From the NCBI RefSeq assembly GCF_001633105.1, contig NZ_LUKZ01000002.1:30007-94006 (forward strand): a stretch of DNA of 64,000 nucleotides, read 5' to 3'. The position numbers and the translations under genes were made by a program. Source of the DNA: Acidovorax sp. GW101-3H11. GTDB taxonomy: Bacteria; Pseudomonadota; Gammaproteobacteria; Burkholderiales; Burkholderiaceae_C. Positions 50,304-60,327 of the stretch are shown piece by piece. The first letter of the stretch is position 1. Each line of letters begins with the position of its first letter. The notes beneath the pieces were generated by a model that was not told the origin of the DNA, made no database searches, and saw nothing but the letters and a program-made list of their open reading frames with translations.

Positions 50304-51713
50304 ATGTCTGCCACCACCACCAGCGGGCGCCAGGGGCGCCTGCTCACCCTCTGGACGCCAGAGGACAAAAATTTCTGGGAGCGCGAAGGCGAAGCGGTCG
50401 CCAAGCTCAACCTGTGGATCTCGGTGCCCGCGCTGTTCCTGGCCTTTGCCATCTGGCAGGTCTGGAGCGTGGTCGCCGTGAGCCTGCCGGGCCTGGGGTT
50501 CAAGTATTCGACCAACCAGCTGTTCTGGCTGGCCGCCGCACCTGCGCTCTCGGGCGCCACGTTGCGCATCTTCTACTCGTTCATGGTGCCGCTGGTCGGC
50601 GGCCGCCGCTGGACGGCGATCTCCACCGCCTCGCTGCTGATCCCCGCCCTCGGCATCGGCTTTGCGGTGCAGGACAACACGACCGCCTACCCCACCATGC
50701 TCATCCTGGCGCTGCTGTGTGGCCTGGGCGGCGGCAACTTCAGCTCCAGCATGGCCAACATCAGCTTCTTCTTTCCGAAGGAGCGCAAGGGCTCGGCGCT
50801 GGGCGTGAATGCGGGCCTCGGTAACCTGGGCGTGTCCGTGGTGCAGTTTCTGAGTCCGCTGGTCGTCACGGCCGGCATCTTTGGCATCTTTGGTGGCGAG
50901 GGCCAGACCATCGTCAAGAACGGCCAGACCCTGCAGGTCTGGACGCAGAACGCCGCCTTCATCTGGGTGCCATGGATTGCCATCACCGCGCTGGCCGCCT
51001 GGTTCGGCATGAACGACATTGCCGATGCGCGCGCCTCGTTCGCCGCGCAGGCCGCCATCTTCCGGCGCAAGCACAACTGGCTGATGTGTGTGCTGTACCT
51101 CGGCACCTTCGGTTCGTTCATTGGCTATGCCGCCGGTTTCCCGCTGCTCATCAAGAGCCAGTTCCCCAACATCAACCCCCTGGCCTATGCCTGGCTGGGC
51201 CCGCTGGTGGGCGCCGTGATCCGCCCCTTTGGTGGCTGGCTGGCCGACAAGCTCGGCGGTGCGCGCGTCACGCTGTGGAACTTCATCGTCATGGCGATCG
51301 CCGTGATGGGCGTGACGGTGTTCCTGCCCTCCGCAGGCAACGAAGGCCAGTTCTCAGGTTTCTTCGTGTGCTTCCTGGTGCTGTTCCTCACCACCGGCAT
51401 TGGCAACGGTTCGACCTTCCGCATGATCCCCGTGATCTTCCTGACCGAAGCCATGCGCGGCGTGGACAAGAACGACGCCGCCGCAGTGGCCAGCGCCAAC
51501 AAGGAAGGCAACACCCTGGGTGCCGCCACGCTGGGGTTCACCGCCGCCATGGCCGCCTACGGTGGCTTCTTCATCCCCAAGAGCTACGGCAGCTCCATCG
51601 CGCTCACCGGCAGCCCCCATGCCGCGCTGTGGACCTTCTTCGCGTTCTATCTCGTGTGCATCGTGATTACCTGGTGGTACTACGGCCGCAAGAACGCCGA
51701 GATGCCTTGCTGA
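50304..51713 (+). CDS. narK2: Nitrate/nitrite transporter NarK2 (MFS)
   Basis: 469 residues, about 12 membrane helices with a longer N-terminal soluble part (TLWTPEDKNFWEREGEAVAKLN). The first nitrate signature GLGGGNFSSSMANISFFFPKERKGSALGVNAGLGNLGVSV and the second, PLVGAVIRPFGGWLADKLGGAR, are both intact. NarK2-type proteins exchange nitrate for nitrite, exporting the product of NarGHI. Tandem narK1-narK2 genes upstream of narG are typical of denitrifiers. The start follows AAGGACCTCACC. Confidence 0.93.
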   Translation: MSATTTSGRQGRLLTLWTPEDKNFWEREGEAVAKLNLWISVPALFLAFAIWQVWSVVAVSLPGLGFKYSTNQLFWLAAAPALSGATLRIFYSFMVPLVGGRRWTAISTASLLIPALGIGFAVQDNTTAYPTMLILALLCGLGGGNFSSSMANISFFFPKERKGSALGVNAGLGNLGVSVVQFLSPLVVTAGIFGIFGGEGQTIVKNGQTLQVWTQNAAFIWVPWIAITALAAWFGMNDIADARASFAAQAAIFRRKHNWLMCVLYLGTFGSFIGYAAGFPLLIKSQFPNINPLAYAWLGPLVGAVIRPFGGWLADKLGGARVTLWNFIVMAIAVMGVTVFLPSAGNEGQFSGFFVCFLVLFLTTGIGNGSTFRMIPVIFLTEAMRGVDKNDAAAVASANKEGNTLGAATLGFTAAMAAYGGFFIPKSYGSSIALTGSPHAALWTFFAFYLVCIVITWWYYGRKNAEMPC

Positions 51714-51759
51714 GCCGACCCACAGAACCGCACAGAAAAGACAAGACAAGGAGCCCCCG

Positions 51760-54700
51760 ATGAGCCATTTCCTCGATCGCCTCACCTACTTCTCGCAACC
51801 GCGTGAAACCTTTGCGGACGGCCACGGCCAGACCAACGGCGAAGACCGCACCTGGGAAGACGCCTACCGCGACCGCTGGGCGCACGACAAGATCGTGCGC
51901 TCCACCCACGGCGTGAACTGCACGGGCTCTTGCTCGTGGAAGATCTACGTCAAGGGCGGCATCGTCACCTGGGAAACCCAGCAGACCGACTACCCCCGCA
52001 CCCGGCCCGACCTGCCCAACCACGAGCCCCGTGGCTGCGCACGCGGCGCCAGCTACAGCTGGTACCTGTACAGCGCCAACCGCGTGAAGTACCCCATGGT
52101 GCGCGGTCGCCTGCTCAAGCACTGGCGCGCCGCCATTGCCCTGGCCAAGAGCCCGGTCGATGCCTGGGCCAGCATCGTCGAGAACAATGCCGCGCGCAGC
52201 GAATGGCAAAAGCAGCGGGGCCTGGGCGGCTTCGTGCGCAGCACCTGGGACGAAGTCAACCAGATGATTGCTGCGGCCAACGTCTACACGATCAAGAAAC
52301 ACGGCCCGGACCGCATCATCGGTTTCTCGCCCATCCCGGCGATGTCGATGATTTCGTACGCCGCTGGCTCGCGCTACCTGAGCCTGATCGGCGGCGTGTG
52401 CATGAGCTTCTATGACTGGTATTGCGACCTGCCACCCTCCAGCCCGCAGGTGTGGGGTGAGCAGACCGACGTGCCCGAGTCGGCCGACTGGTACAACAGC
52501 TCGTACATCATTGCCTGGGGCTCCAACGTGCCCCAAACACGCACACCCGATGCCCACTTCTTGACCGAGGTGCGCTACAAGGGCACCAAGGTCGTGTCCA
52601 TCACGCCCGACTACTCCGAAGTGGCCAAGCTGGGCGATTTGTGGATGCACCCCAAGCAGGGCACCGACGCTGCCGTGGCCATGGCCATGGGCCACGTGAT
52701 CCTGAAGGAGTTCTACTTCAAGGACGGCGGCAAGGGCCGCAGCACCTACTTCGACGACTACGCGCGCCGCTACACCGACCTGCCGCTGTTGGTGGTGCTC
52801 AAGGAAAAGACGCTGCCCAATGGCAGCACCGTCATGGTGCCTGACCGCTACGTGCGCGCCAGCGACTTCCCGGGCCAGCTTGACCAGTCGAACAACCCCG
52901 ACTGGAAGACGGTGGGCTACGACGAGCTGGGCCAGGTCACGCTGCCCAACGGCTCCATCGGTTTCCGCTGGGGTGCCGACGGCCGCGCCGACCAGGGCCT
53001 GTGGAACCTGGAGAACAAGGAAGCCCGCACGGGCAACACCGTCAAGCTCAAGCTGTCGGTGATCGAAGACGGCGCCCAGGCACATGACGTGGCCAAGGTG
53101 GCTTTCCCGTACTTCGGCGGCGTGCAGTCGCCCAACTTCACGGCCAACGAACAGGGCAGCGACGTGATGGTGCGCCCCGTGCCCGTGACGCACCTGGAGC
53201 TGGCCGGCCACGATGCCCAAGGCAAGGTGATGGTCGCCACGGTGTTCGACCTGCTGGCCGCCAACTACGGCATCGACCGGGGCCTGCCGGGTGAAGAGCC
53301 CGGTGGCAGCTACGACGCCGACCGCCCCTACACCCCCGCCTGGCAAGAGAAGATCACGGGCGTGCCGCGCGACCAGATCATCACCGTGGCGCGCCAGTTT
53401 GCCGACAACGCCGACAAGACGCATGGCAAGTCCATGGTCATCATCGGTGCGGCCATGAACCACTGGTACCACTGCGACATGAACTACCGCGGCATCATCA
53501 ACATGCTGATGTTGTGCGGTTGTATCGGCCAGAGCGGTGGCGGCTGGGCGCACTACGTGGGCCAGGAAAAGCTGCGGCCCCAGACCGGCTGGACGGCGCT
53601 GGCCTTTGCGCTGGACTGGATCCGCCCACCCCGCCAGATGAACAGCACCAGCTTCTTCTACGCCCACACCGACCAGTGGCGCTACGAGAAACTGGGCATG
53701 GAGGAAATCCTCTCGCCCCTGGCCGACAAGAAGGCCTACCACGGCGCCCAGATCGACTACAACGTGCGCGCCGAGCGCATGGGCTGGCTGCCGTCGGCAC
53801 CCCAGCTCAAGACCAGCCCGCTGCAGGTGGCCAAGGACGCCGCCGCGAAGGGCATGGACGCCAAGGACTACGTGGTCAAGTCACTGAAGGATGGCACGCT
53901 CACGATGAGCTGCGAGGACCCGGACCATCCCGACAACTGGCCGCGCAACATGTTCGTGTGGCGCTCCAACATCCTGGGCTCGTCGGGCAAGGGGCATGAG
54001 TACTTCCTCAAGCACCTGCTTGGCACCACCCACGGCGTGCAGGGCAAAGATTTGGGCAAGGACGAAGCCAAGCCCGAAGAAGTGCAGTGGCACGCGAATG
54101 CGCCCGAAGGCAAGCTGGACCTGCTGGTCACGCTCGACTTCCGCATGAGCACGACTTGCCTGTACTCCGACATCGTGCTGCCCACGGCCACCTGGTATGA
54201 GAAGAACGACCTCAACACCAGCGACATGCACCCCTTCATCCACCCGCTGTCCACCGCAGTGGACCCTGCCTGGCAGGCCAAGAGCGACTGGGAGATCTAC
54301 AAGGGTTTCGCCAAGGCCGTGAGCGAGGTCAGCGTGGGCCACCTGGGCGTTGAAAAGGATGTGGTGCTCACGCCCATCATGCACGACACCCCCGGTGAAA
54401 TGGCCCAGCCTTTTGGTGTGCGCGACTGGAAGAAGGGCGAGTGCGAACTCATCCCTGGCAAGACCGCGCCCCAGGTCACGGTGGTCGAGCGCGACTACCC
54501 CAACCTGTACAAGCGCTTCACCGCCCTGGGCCCATTGATGGACAAGGCGGGCAACGGCGGCAAGGGCATCGGCTGGAACACGCAGACCGAAGTCGGCCAG
54601 CTGGGCGACCTGAACGGCCGTGTGAAGGAAGAGGGCGTGACGCAGGGCATGCCCCGCATCGTGACCGACATCGACGCCACCGAAGTGGTGATGATGCTGG

Positions 54701-55560
54701 CGCCCGAGACCAACGGCCACGTGGCCTGCAAGGCCTGGGAAGCCCTGGGCAAACAGACCGGCCGTGACCACGTGCACCTGGCACTGCACCGCGAGGACGA
54801 GAAGATCCGCTTCCGCGACATCCAGGCGCAGCCGCGCAAGATCATCAGCTCGCCCACCTGGTCGGGCCTGGAAAGCGAAAAGGTCAGCTACAACGCGGGC
54901 TACACCAATGTGCACGAGTACATCCCATGGCGCACCCTCACGGGCCGCCAGCAGTTCTACCAAGACCATCCGTGGATGCGCGACTTCGGCGAAGGCTTTG
55001 TGAGCTACCGCCCACCGGTGCATTTGAAGACGCTGCACGAAGTCGAAGGCAAGAAGCCCAACGGCAACAAAGAGATCCAGCTGAACTTCATCACGCCGCA
55101 CCAGAAGTGGGGCATCCACAGCACGTACAGCGACAACCTGATGATGCTCACGCTGAACCGGGGTGGCTCGGTGGTGTGGCTGAGCGAAGACGACGCCAAG
55201 GTTGCCGGCATCGTGGACAACGACTGGGTGGAGCTGTTCAACGCCAACGGCGCCATTGCGGCCCGCGCGGTGGTGAGCCAGCGTGTGAACCCCGGCATGG
55301 TGATGATGTACCACTCGCAAGAGAAGATCATCAACACCCCCGGCTCCGAGATCACCGGCACCCGTGGCGGTATCCACAACTCGGTCACTCGCATTGTGCT
55401 CAAGCCCACCCACATGATTGGCGGCTACGCGCAGTACAGCTACGGCTTCAACTACTACGGAACCATCGGCACCAACCGCGACGAGTTTGTGCTGGTGCGC
55501 AAGATGGACCGCGTGGACTGGCTCGACGACGAAGCCCCCGCATCGGCCCAGCACGCTTGA
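51760..55560 (+). CDS. narG: Respiratory nitrate reductase alpha subunit NarG
   Basis: 1266 residues, the full length of cytoplasm-facing NarG. The N-terminal [4Fe-4S] site has H50, C54, C58 and C93 (HGVNCTGSC and RGCARG), and the molybdenum ligand is D223 in YDWYCDLPPSSPQVWGEQTD. The bis-MGD cofactor reduces nitrate to nitrite with electrons from NarH. There is no twin-arginine leader, as expected for the membrane-bound, cytoplasmic-side enzyme. The ribosome site AAGGAG precedes the ATG. narH starts 23 nt after the stop. Confidence 0.97.
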   Translation: MSHFLDRLTYFSQPRETFADGHGQTNGEDRTWEDAYRDRWAHDKIVRSTHGVNCTGSCSWKIYVKGGIVTWETQQTDYPRTRPDLPNHEPRGCARGASYSWYLYSANRVKYPMVRGRLLKHWRAAIALAKSPVDAWASIVENNAARSEWQKQRGLGGFVRSTWDEVNQMIAAANVYTIKKHGPDRIIGFSPIPAMSMISYAAGSRYLSLIGGVCMSFYDWYCDLPPSSPQVWGEQTDVPESADWYNSSYIIAWGSNVPQTRTPDAHFLTEVRYKGTKVVSITPDYSEVAKLGDLWMHPKQGTDAAVAMAMGHVILKEFYFKDGGKGRSTYFDDYARRYTDLPLLVVLKEKTLPNGSTVMVPDRYVRASDFPGQLDQSNNPDWKTVGYDELGQVTLPNGSIGFRWGADGRADQGLWNLENKEARTGNTVKLKLSVIEDGAQAHDVAKVAFPYFGGVQSPNFTANEQGSDVMVRPVPVTHLELAGHDAQGKVMVATVFDLLAANYGIDRGLPGEEPGGSYDADRPYTPAWQEKITGVPRDQIITVARQFADNADKTHGKSMVIIGAAMNHWYHCDMNYRGIINMLMLCGCIGQSGGGWAHYVGQEKLRPQTGWTALAFALDWIRPPRQMNSTSFFYAHTDQWRYEKLGMEEILSPLADKKAYHGAQIDYNVRAERMGWLPSAPQLKTSPLQVAKDAAAKGMDAKDYVVKSLKDGTLTMSCEDPDHPDNWPRNMFVWRSNILGSSGKGHEYFLKHLLGTTHGVQGKDLGKDEAKPEEVQWHANAPEGKLDLLVTLDFRMSTTCLYSDIVLPTATWYEKNDLNTSDMHPFIHPLSTAVDPAWQAKSDWEIYKGFAKAVSEVSVGHLGVEKDVVLTPIMHDTPGEMAQPFGVRDWKKGECELIPGKTAPQVTVVERDYPNLYKRFTALGPLMDKAGNGGKGIGWNTQTEVGQLGDLNGRVKEEGVTQGMPRIVTDIDATEVVMMLAPETNGHVACKAWEALGKQTGRDHVHLALHREDEKIRFRDIQAQPRKIISSPTWSGLESEKVSYNAGYTNVHEYIPWRTLTGRQQFYQDHPWMRDFGEGFVSYRPPVHLKTLHEVEGKKPNGNKEIQLNFITPHQKWGIHSTYSDNLMMLTLNRGGSVVWLSEDDAKVAGIVDNDWVELFNANGAIAARAVVSQRVNPGMVMMYHSQEKIINTPGSEITGTRGGIHNSVTRIVLKPTHMIGGYAQYSYGFNYYGTIGTNRDEFVLVRKMDRVDWLDDEAPASAQHA

Positions 55561-55583
55561 AGCCGAAGACAAGGAGAAACACG

Positions 55584-57107
55584 ATGAAAATTCGCGCACA
55601 AATCGGCATGGTGCTGAACCTGGACAAGTGCATTGGTTGCCACACCTGCTCGGTCACCTGCAAGAACGTCTGGACCAGCCGCCCCGGGGTGGAATATGCC
55701 TGGTTCAACAACGTCGAAACCAAGCCCGGCATTGGTTACCCCAAGGAATGGGAAAACCAGGACAAGTGGAACGGCGGCTGGGTACGAAGCCCCGACGGCT
55801 CCATCGCCCCCCGCCAGGGTGGCAAGTGGAAGCTGCTCATGCGCATCTTCGCCAACCCCAACCTGCCGCAGATCGACGACTACTACGAGCCCTTCACGTT
55901 CGACTACGACCACCTGCAGTCAGCGCCTGAAAGCAAGGCTGCACCCACGGCCCGCCCGCGCAGCCTGATCACCGGCAAGCGCATGGAGAAGATCGAGTGG
56001 GGCCCGAACTGGGAGGAAATCCTGGGCGGTGAATTCAGCCGCCGCAGCAAGGACAAGAACTTCGACGATGTGCAAAAGGACATCTACGGCCAGTTCGAAA
56101 ACACCTTCATGATGTACCTGCCGCGCCTGTGCGAGCACTGCCTGAATCCGGCGTGCGTGGCATCGTGCCCTTCGGGCTCGATCTACAAGCGCGAGGAAGA
56201 CGGCATCGTGCTGATCGACCAGGACAAGTGCCGCGGCTGGCGCATGTGTGTCAGCGGCTGCCCCTACAAGAAGATTTATTACAACTGGCAGTCGGGCAAG
56301 GCCGAGAAGTGCATCTTCTGCTACCCCCGCATCGAAGCAGGCCAGCCGACCGTGTGCTCGGAAACCTGCGTGGGCCGCATTCGTTACCTGGGCGTGCTGC
56401 TGTACGACGCAGACCGCATCCAGGAAGCTGCCAGCGTGGAGCGCGACCGCGACCTGTACCAGGCGCAGCTCGACATCTTCCTGGACCCGAACGACCCGGA
56501 CGTGATCAAGCAAGCCCGCATCGACGGCATCCCGGACAGCTGGATGGACGCCGCGCGCAACAGCCCCGTCTACAAGATGGCCGTGCAGTGGAAGGTGGCC
56601 CTGCCACTGCACCCCGAGTACCGCACGCTGCCCATGGTCTGGTATGTGCCACCGCTCTCGCCCATCACGGCCGCTGCCAACGCGGGCCATGTGGGCGTGA
56701 ATGGCGAGATCCCCGACGTGTCGCAACTGCGCATCCCCGTGCAGTACCTGGCCAACCTGCTCACCGCCGGCGACACCGGCCCTGTGGTGCGGGCGCTGGA
56801 GCGCATGCTGGCCATGCGCACCTACCAGCGCGACAAGCATGTGGAGCAGCGCCAGAACCTGACGGTGCTCAAGCAGGCGGGCCTGTCGATGGCCGAGGTC
56901 GAGGAGATGTACCACGTGATGGCGATTGCCAACTACGAGGACCGCTTCGTGATCCCGTCGGCCCACCGCGAATACGCCGAGAACGCTTTTGACATCCGGG
57001 GCGGCTGCGGCTTCTCGTTTGGCAACGGCTGCTCTGATGGCGCCACCGAGACAAGCATGTTCGGTGGCAAGAAGCCACGGACCATCCCCATTAAAGCGAC
57101 TGTTTGA
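55584..57107 (+). CDS. narH: Respiratory nitrate reductase beta subunit NarH
   Basis: 507 residues from ATG 55584, after AAGGAGAAACACG; a longer in-frame extension overlaps narG and is not real. Four iron-sulfur clusters are predicted: C16/C19/C22/C26 (CIGCHTCSVTC), C183/C186/C191/C195 (CEHCLNPACVASC), the CRGWRMCVSGC set in which W219 marks the [3Fe-4S] site, and the CIFCYPRIEAGQPTVCSETC set. It passes electrons from NarI haem to NarG. Confidence 0.97.
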   Translation: MKIRAQIGMVLNLDKCIGCHTCSVTCKNVWTSRPGVEYAWFNNVETKPGIGYPKEWENQDKWNGGWVRSPDGSIAPRQGGKWKLLMRIFANPNLPQIDDYYEPFTFDYDHLQSAPESKAAPTARPRSLITGKRMEKIEWGPNWEEILGGEFSRRSKDKNFDDVQKDIYGQFENTFMMYLPRLCEHCLNPACVASCPSGSIYKREEDGIVLIDQDKCRGWRMCVSGCPYKKIYYNWQSGKAEKCIFCYPRIEAGQPTVCSETCVGRIRYLGVLLYDADRIQEAASVERDRDLYQAQLDIFLDPNDPDVIKQARIDGIPDSWMDAARNSPVYKMAVQWKVALPLHPEYRTLPMVWYVPPLSPITAAANAGHVGVNGEIPDVSQLRIPVQYLANLLTAGDTGPVVRALERMLAMRTYQRDKHVEQRQNLTVLKQAGLSMAEVEEMYHVMAIANYEDRFVIPSAHREYAENAFDIRGGCGFSFGNGCSDGATETSMFGGKKPRTIPIKATV

Positions 57108-57127
57108 GCGACACGGAAGGAAACACC

Positions 57128-57829
57128 ATGTTCAAAAAGAACCCGACCTCCGTGCGCCTGACCCTGCGCGCCCTGGGCTACCTGCTGAGCTACCCCGATG
57201 CGCAGCTGCGCAATGTGATGCCGCAGCTCATCGACGCACTGCAGGCCGAGCAGGCCCTCCCCGTAGAGCGCATGGAGGAGCTGAAGGCCGTGTGCCAGCA
57301 CCTCGCGGCGCTGGACCCGCTGGAAGCCGAAGCCCGCTACGTGGACAACTTCGACCGGGGCCGCCAGACCTCGCTGCACCTGTTCGAGCATGTGCACGGC
57401 GACTCGCGCGACCGGGGCCCAGCGCTCATCGACCTGATGCAGACCTACGAAAAGGCCGGCCTGCAGTTCGAGGCCGACGAGCTGCCCGACCACCTGCCGG
57501 TGGTGCTGGAGTTCGCCTCCACCCAGCCACCCGAAGTGGCCAAGGACTTCCTGGGCGAAATGGCCCACATCCTCAACGCCTTGTTCAGCGCCTTGGTGGC
57601 ACGCAACAGCCCTTACGCCAGCGTGATCGCTGCCGTGCTCGAAGTGTCGGGCCAGCGTGTGCAGTCGGTGGCACTCACCCCCGAGCCCGAGATGGACGAG
57701 GTGTGGGCCGAGCCCGAAGCGTTTGGGGGTTGCAGCACCCAGGGCCAGTCCAAGCCTGACCAGCCGCAACCCATGCATTTTGTTCGTACCCCCCGCGCCG
57801 AGCGGGCACCAGAAGGAGTCTCAGCATGA
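57128..57829 (+). CDS. narJ: Nitrate reductase assembly chaperone NarJ
   Basis: 233 residues from ATG 57128, preceded by GGAAGGA; a TTG overlapping the narH stop is an alternative. It is an all-helical TorD/NarJ family chaperone that holds NarG during molybdenum cofactor and haem insertion. Recognisable blocks are LRALGYLLSYPDAQLR near the N-terminus, and DNFDRGRQTSLHLFEHVHGDSRDRG, the NarJ signature. The stop overlaps the narI start as ATGA. Confidence 0.94.
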   Translation: MFKKNPTSVRLTLRALGYLLSYPDAQLRNVMPQLIDALQAEQALPVERMEELKAVCQHLAALDPLEAEARYVDNFDRGRQTSLHLFEHVHGDSRDRGPALIDLMQTYEKAGLQFEADELPDHLPVVLEFASTQPPEVAKDFLGEMAHILNALFSALVARNSPYASVIAAVLEVSGQRVQSVALTPEPEMDEVWAEPEAFGGCSTQGQSKPDQPQPMHFVRTPRAERAPEGVSA

Positions 57830-58557
57830 CCACCTGGCTTGATACCCTGTTGTTTGGCATCTATCCCTATATTTGCCTCGCCGTTTTCTTCATTGGCAGC
57901 TGGGCCCGGTTTGACCGCGACCAGTACACCTGGAAGAGCGACTCGTCGCAGTTGCTGCGCACCGGCAGCCTGCGCTGGGGCAGCAACCTGTTCCACATCG
58001 GCGTGCTGTTCCTGTTCTTCGGCCACACCGTGGGCATGCTCACGCCGCACTTCTTGTATGAGCATTTCATGAGTGCGGGTGCCAAGCAGATCATGGCCAT
58101 GGTGTCGGGTGGCATTGCAGGCACGCTGGCCTTCATTGGCCTGTCCATCCTGCTGCACCGCCGCCTGTCGGATGAGCGCATCCGCGCCACGTCCAAGACC
58201 AGCGACATCCTGATCCTGGTGCTGCTGTGGCTGCAACTGGCGTTGGGCTTGGCGACGATCCCGCTGTCGGCGCAACACCTGGATGGCTCCATGATGATGA
58301 AGCTGGCCGAGTGGGGGCAGCGTGTGGTGACCTTCCGCAGTGGTGGCGTGGAGCTGCTGGCCGAAGCCGGTTGGATCTTCAAGGCCCATATGTTCCTGGG
58401 CATGAGCATCTTCCTGGTCTTCCCGTTCACCCGCCTGGTGCACGTGTGGAGCGGCTTCGGCACGCTGGCCTATGTGCTGCGCCCCTACCAGGTGGTGCGT
58501 GCGCGCCGCCTGAACCTGCCCGCAGGCCACATGCAGTCTCAAGACCGCCGCGCCTGA
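57826..58557 (+). CDS. narI: Respiratory nitrate reductase gamma subunit NarI
   Basis: 243 residues with five membrane helices. It is the b-type cytochrome that oxidises quinol and anchors NarGH. Conserved pieces are the N-terminal LLFGIYPYICLAVFFIGSW, NLFHIGVLFLFFGHTVGMLTPH (with haem-ligand His residues) and the C-terminal FPFTRLVHVWSGFGTLAYVLRPYQVVR (two further His-rich helices). It overlaps narJ by ATGA. Confidence 0.95.
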   Translation: MTTWLDTLLFGIYPYICLAVFFIGSWARFDRDQYTWKSDSSQLLRTGSLRWGSNLFHIGVLFLFFGHTVGMLTPHFLYEHFMSAGAKQIMAMVSGGIAGTLAFIGLSILLHRRLSDERIRATSKTSDILILVLLWLQLALGLATIPLSAQHLDGSMMMKLAEWGQRVVTFRSGGVELLAEAGWIFKAHMFLGMSIFLVFPFTRLVHVWSGFGTLAYVLRPYQVVRARRLNLPAGHMQSQDRRA

Positions 58558-58593
58558 AGCCCACTGTTTCCCCAGGATACCAAGGAGCACACC

Positions 58594-59544
58594 ATGAGCG
58601 GATGTGGAACCGGGAGCTGCGGCTGCAGCTCCACTGACAAGAGCACTGCGGCCCCGGCCAGCACACTGACCCCTGCGCAGACAGCGGCCTACGAGGCCCT
58701 GGTTGCAACGATGGCCGATGCGCCCCAGCAGGCCACACCGGCGCCCCAAGCGGGTGCCCTGGGTGGGATGGGCGCGGCGGTGGCCGAGGTGGCGCGTGTC
58801 AATGGTGTGGCCCTCAACGCACCACACGAGCTGCTGGACGAAGAGACCCTGCGCCAGCGTGCGTGTACCGAGCTGCTGCGCCAGGCGGCGCAACAGGCCG
58901 GTCTGCTGCCCGCCAGCGATGTGCCGGGTGCCCTAGGCGCCATCAGCGTGGAGGCGTCCAACGCCATCGAGCAGCTGCTGGAGCGCGAGCTGGACCTCCC
59001 GGACCCTTCCGAAGAGGCCTGCCGCCGTTACCACGAGGCCCACCCTGCGGCCCACGCCCAGGGCGAGCGCGCACAGCTGCGCCACGTGTTGTTTGCGGTC
59101 ACACCGGGTGTGGATGTCAAACAGCTGCGCCTGCGCGCCGAGGCCCTGTTGATCGAGTTGCGCTGTGCCGACGATGGCGGTGCCCAATTTTCCAAGGCCG
59201 CCGCACAGTGGTCCAACTGCCCCAGCGGCCAGCAGGGCGGCGACCTGGGCTGGCTCACCCGCGCCGATTGCGCCCCCGAGTTCGCTCGCGAGGTGTTTGG
59301 CGGCGCCGAGATCGGTGTGCTGGCACGCCTGGTGCACAGCCGCTTTGGCCTGCATGTGGTGGAGGTGGTGGCCCGCGACCCCGGGCAACAGCCCTCGTTC
59401 GAGGAGGTGCGCCAAGCCATCGCGCTCACCCTGCGCCAACAGGCCTGGGTGAACGCGCTGCGCCAATACCTGCAGGTGCTGGCAGGTGCCGCTGTGGTCG
59501 AAGGGGTGGCGCTCGACGCTGCCGAATCACCGCTGGTGCAATAG
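58594..59544 (+). CDS. Parvulin-type peptidyl-prolyl isomerase (NifM-like) in the nar operon
   Basis: 316 residues from ATG 58594 after AAGGAGCACACC. The N-terminus is Cys/Gly-rich (MSGCGTGSCGCSS), possibly metal-binding, and is followed by an Ala-rich helical part. The C-terminal parvulin domain (about residues 165-260) shows RHVLFAVTPGVD, then SNCPSGQQGGDLGWLTRADCAPEFAREVF and SRFGLHVVEVV. No signal peptide is present, so it acts in the cytoplasm, probably in folding or maturing NarGHI. NifM has the comparable role for nitrogenase Fe protein. Confidence 0.8.
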   Translation: MSGCGTGSCGCSSTDKSTAAPASTLTPAQTAAYEALVATMADAPQQATPAPQAGALGGMGAAVAEVARVNGVALNAPHELLDEETLRQRACTELLRQAAQQAGLLPASDVPGALGAISVEASNAIEQLLERELDLPDPSEEACRRYHEAHPAAHAQGERAQLRHVLFAVTPGVDVKQLRLRAEALLIELRCADDGGAQFSKAAAQWSNCPSGQQGGDLGWLTRADCAPEFAREVFGGAEIGVLARLVHSRFGLHVVEVVARDPGQQPSFEEVRQAIALTLRQQAWVNALRQYLQVLAGAAVVEGVALDAAESPLVQ

Positions 59545-59582
59545 GCGCGAATAGCCGCGCAGCTTTTTCCGATTGCCACCTT

Positions 59583-60260
59583 ATGCCTGACGAACTGCTG
59601 GACCGCCTGCGCCGTTTTCACAACGACGCGTTCCCCCAGTACCGCGAGAAGTTCCAGACGCTGGTGGACGAGGGGCAGCACCCCACCACCTTGTTCATCG
59701 GCTGTTCCGACTCGCGCCTGGTGCCTTACCTGCTGACGGGGGCGGGCCCGGGCGAGCTGTTTCTGGTGCGCAATGTGGGCGCCTTCATCCCGCCCTACGA
59801 CGGATCGCACGGCCACCATGGCACCACGGCGGCCATCGAGTTTGCGGTGCTCAACCTGCAGGTGCACCGCATCGTGGTGTGCGGCCACAGCCACTGTGGG
59901 GCTATCAAGGCAATGTATGGTGAGGTCTCGCCCGAGGCCCCCAACCTCAACCACTGGCTGGACCTGGGGCGCGAGGCCTTGCTGCCCATGTCGCCGGGCC
60001 CCGAGGTGCTGCGCCGCACCGAGCAGCGCGCCGTGGTGCTGCAGCTGGAGCGCCTCATGGAGTACCCCATGGTGCGCAGCCGCGTGCAGTCGGGCCAGAT
60101 CAGCCTGCATGGCTGGCATTACGTGATCGAGGAGGGCGAGGTCCATGTGTTCGATGTCAGCACCGGCGGTTTTGTGCCTGCCTCGCGCGCGGACAACAGC
60201 GGCACAGGCCCCTACCAGCCCTATGTGGAGCATGACGGGCAAGTGCTGGTGGACGAGTGA
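59583..60260 (+). CDS. Beta-class carbonic anhydrase
   Basis: 225 residues from ATG 59583; a long in-frame extension through the preceding gene is not real. The zinc ligands are C41, H102 and C105 (IGCSDSRLVP and VVCGHSHCGAIKAM), with the Asp43-Arg45 dyad. It interconverts CO2 and bicarbonate. It lies 38 nt after the isomerase gene in the same direction and may be read from the nar transcript. Bicarbonate supply to carboxylases under anaerobic growth is one possible reason. Confidence 0.93.
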   Translation: MPDELLDRLRRFHNDAFPQYREKFQTLVDEGQHPTTLFIGCSDSRLVPYLLTGAGPGELFLVRNVGAFIPPYDGSHGHHGTTAAIEFAVLNLQVHRIVVCGHSHCGAIKAMYGEVSPEAPNLNHWLDLGREALLPMSPGPEVLRRTEQRAVVLQLERLMEYPMVRSRVQSGQISLHGWHYVIEEGEVHVFDVSTGGFVPASRADNSGTGPYQPYVEHDGQVLVDE

Positions 60261-60327
60261 TAAGTCCCTGCTTGCCAGGAGCCGGCATTCGGAGTGGAAT
60301 GAGCGCTCCTTGACGGAACGCAACCCC

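Noticed and set aside
54927-55583. N-terminal extension of narH reaching back into narG
   Set aside because: The extension overlaps narG in another frame and has low-complexity content; ATG 55584 has a strong ribosome site and matches the usual NarH start.
58863-59582. N-terminal extension of the carbonic anhydrase frame
   Set aside because: It is a shadow of the isomerase gene; the enzyme fold starts at MPDELLDRLRRFHNDAF.
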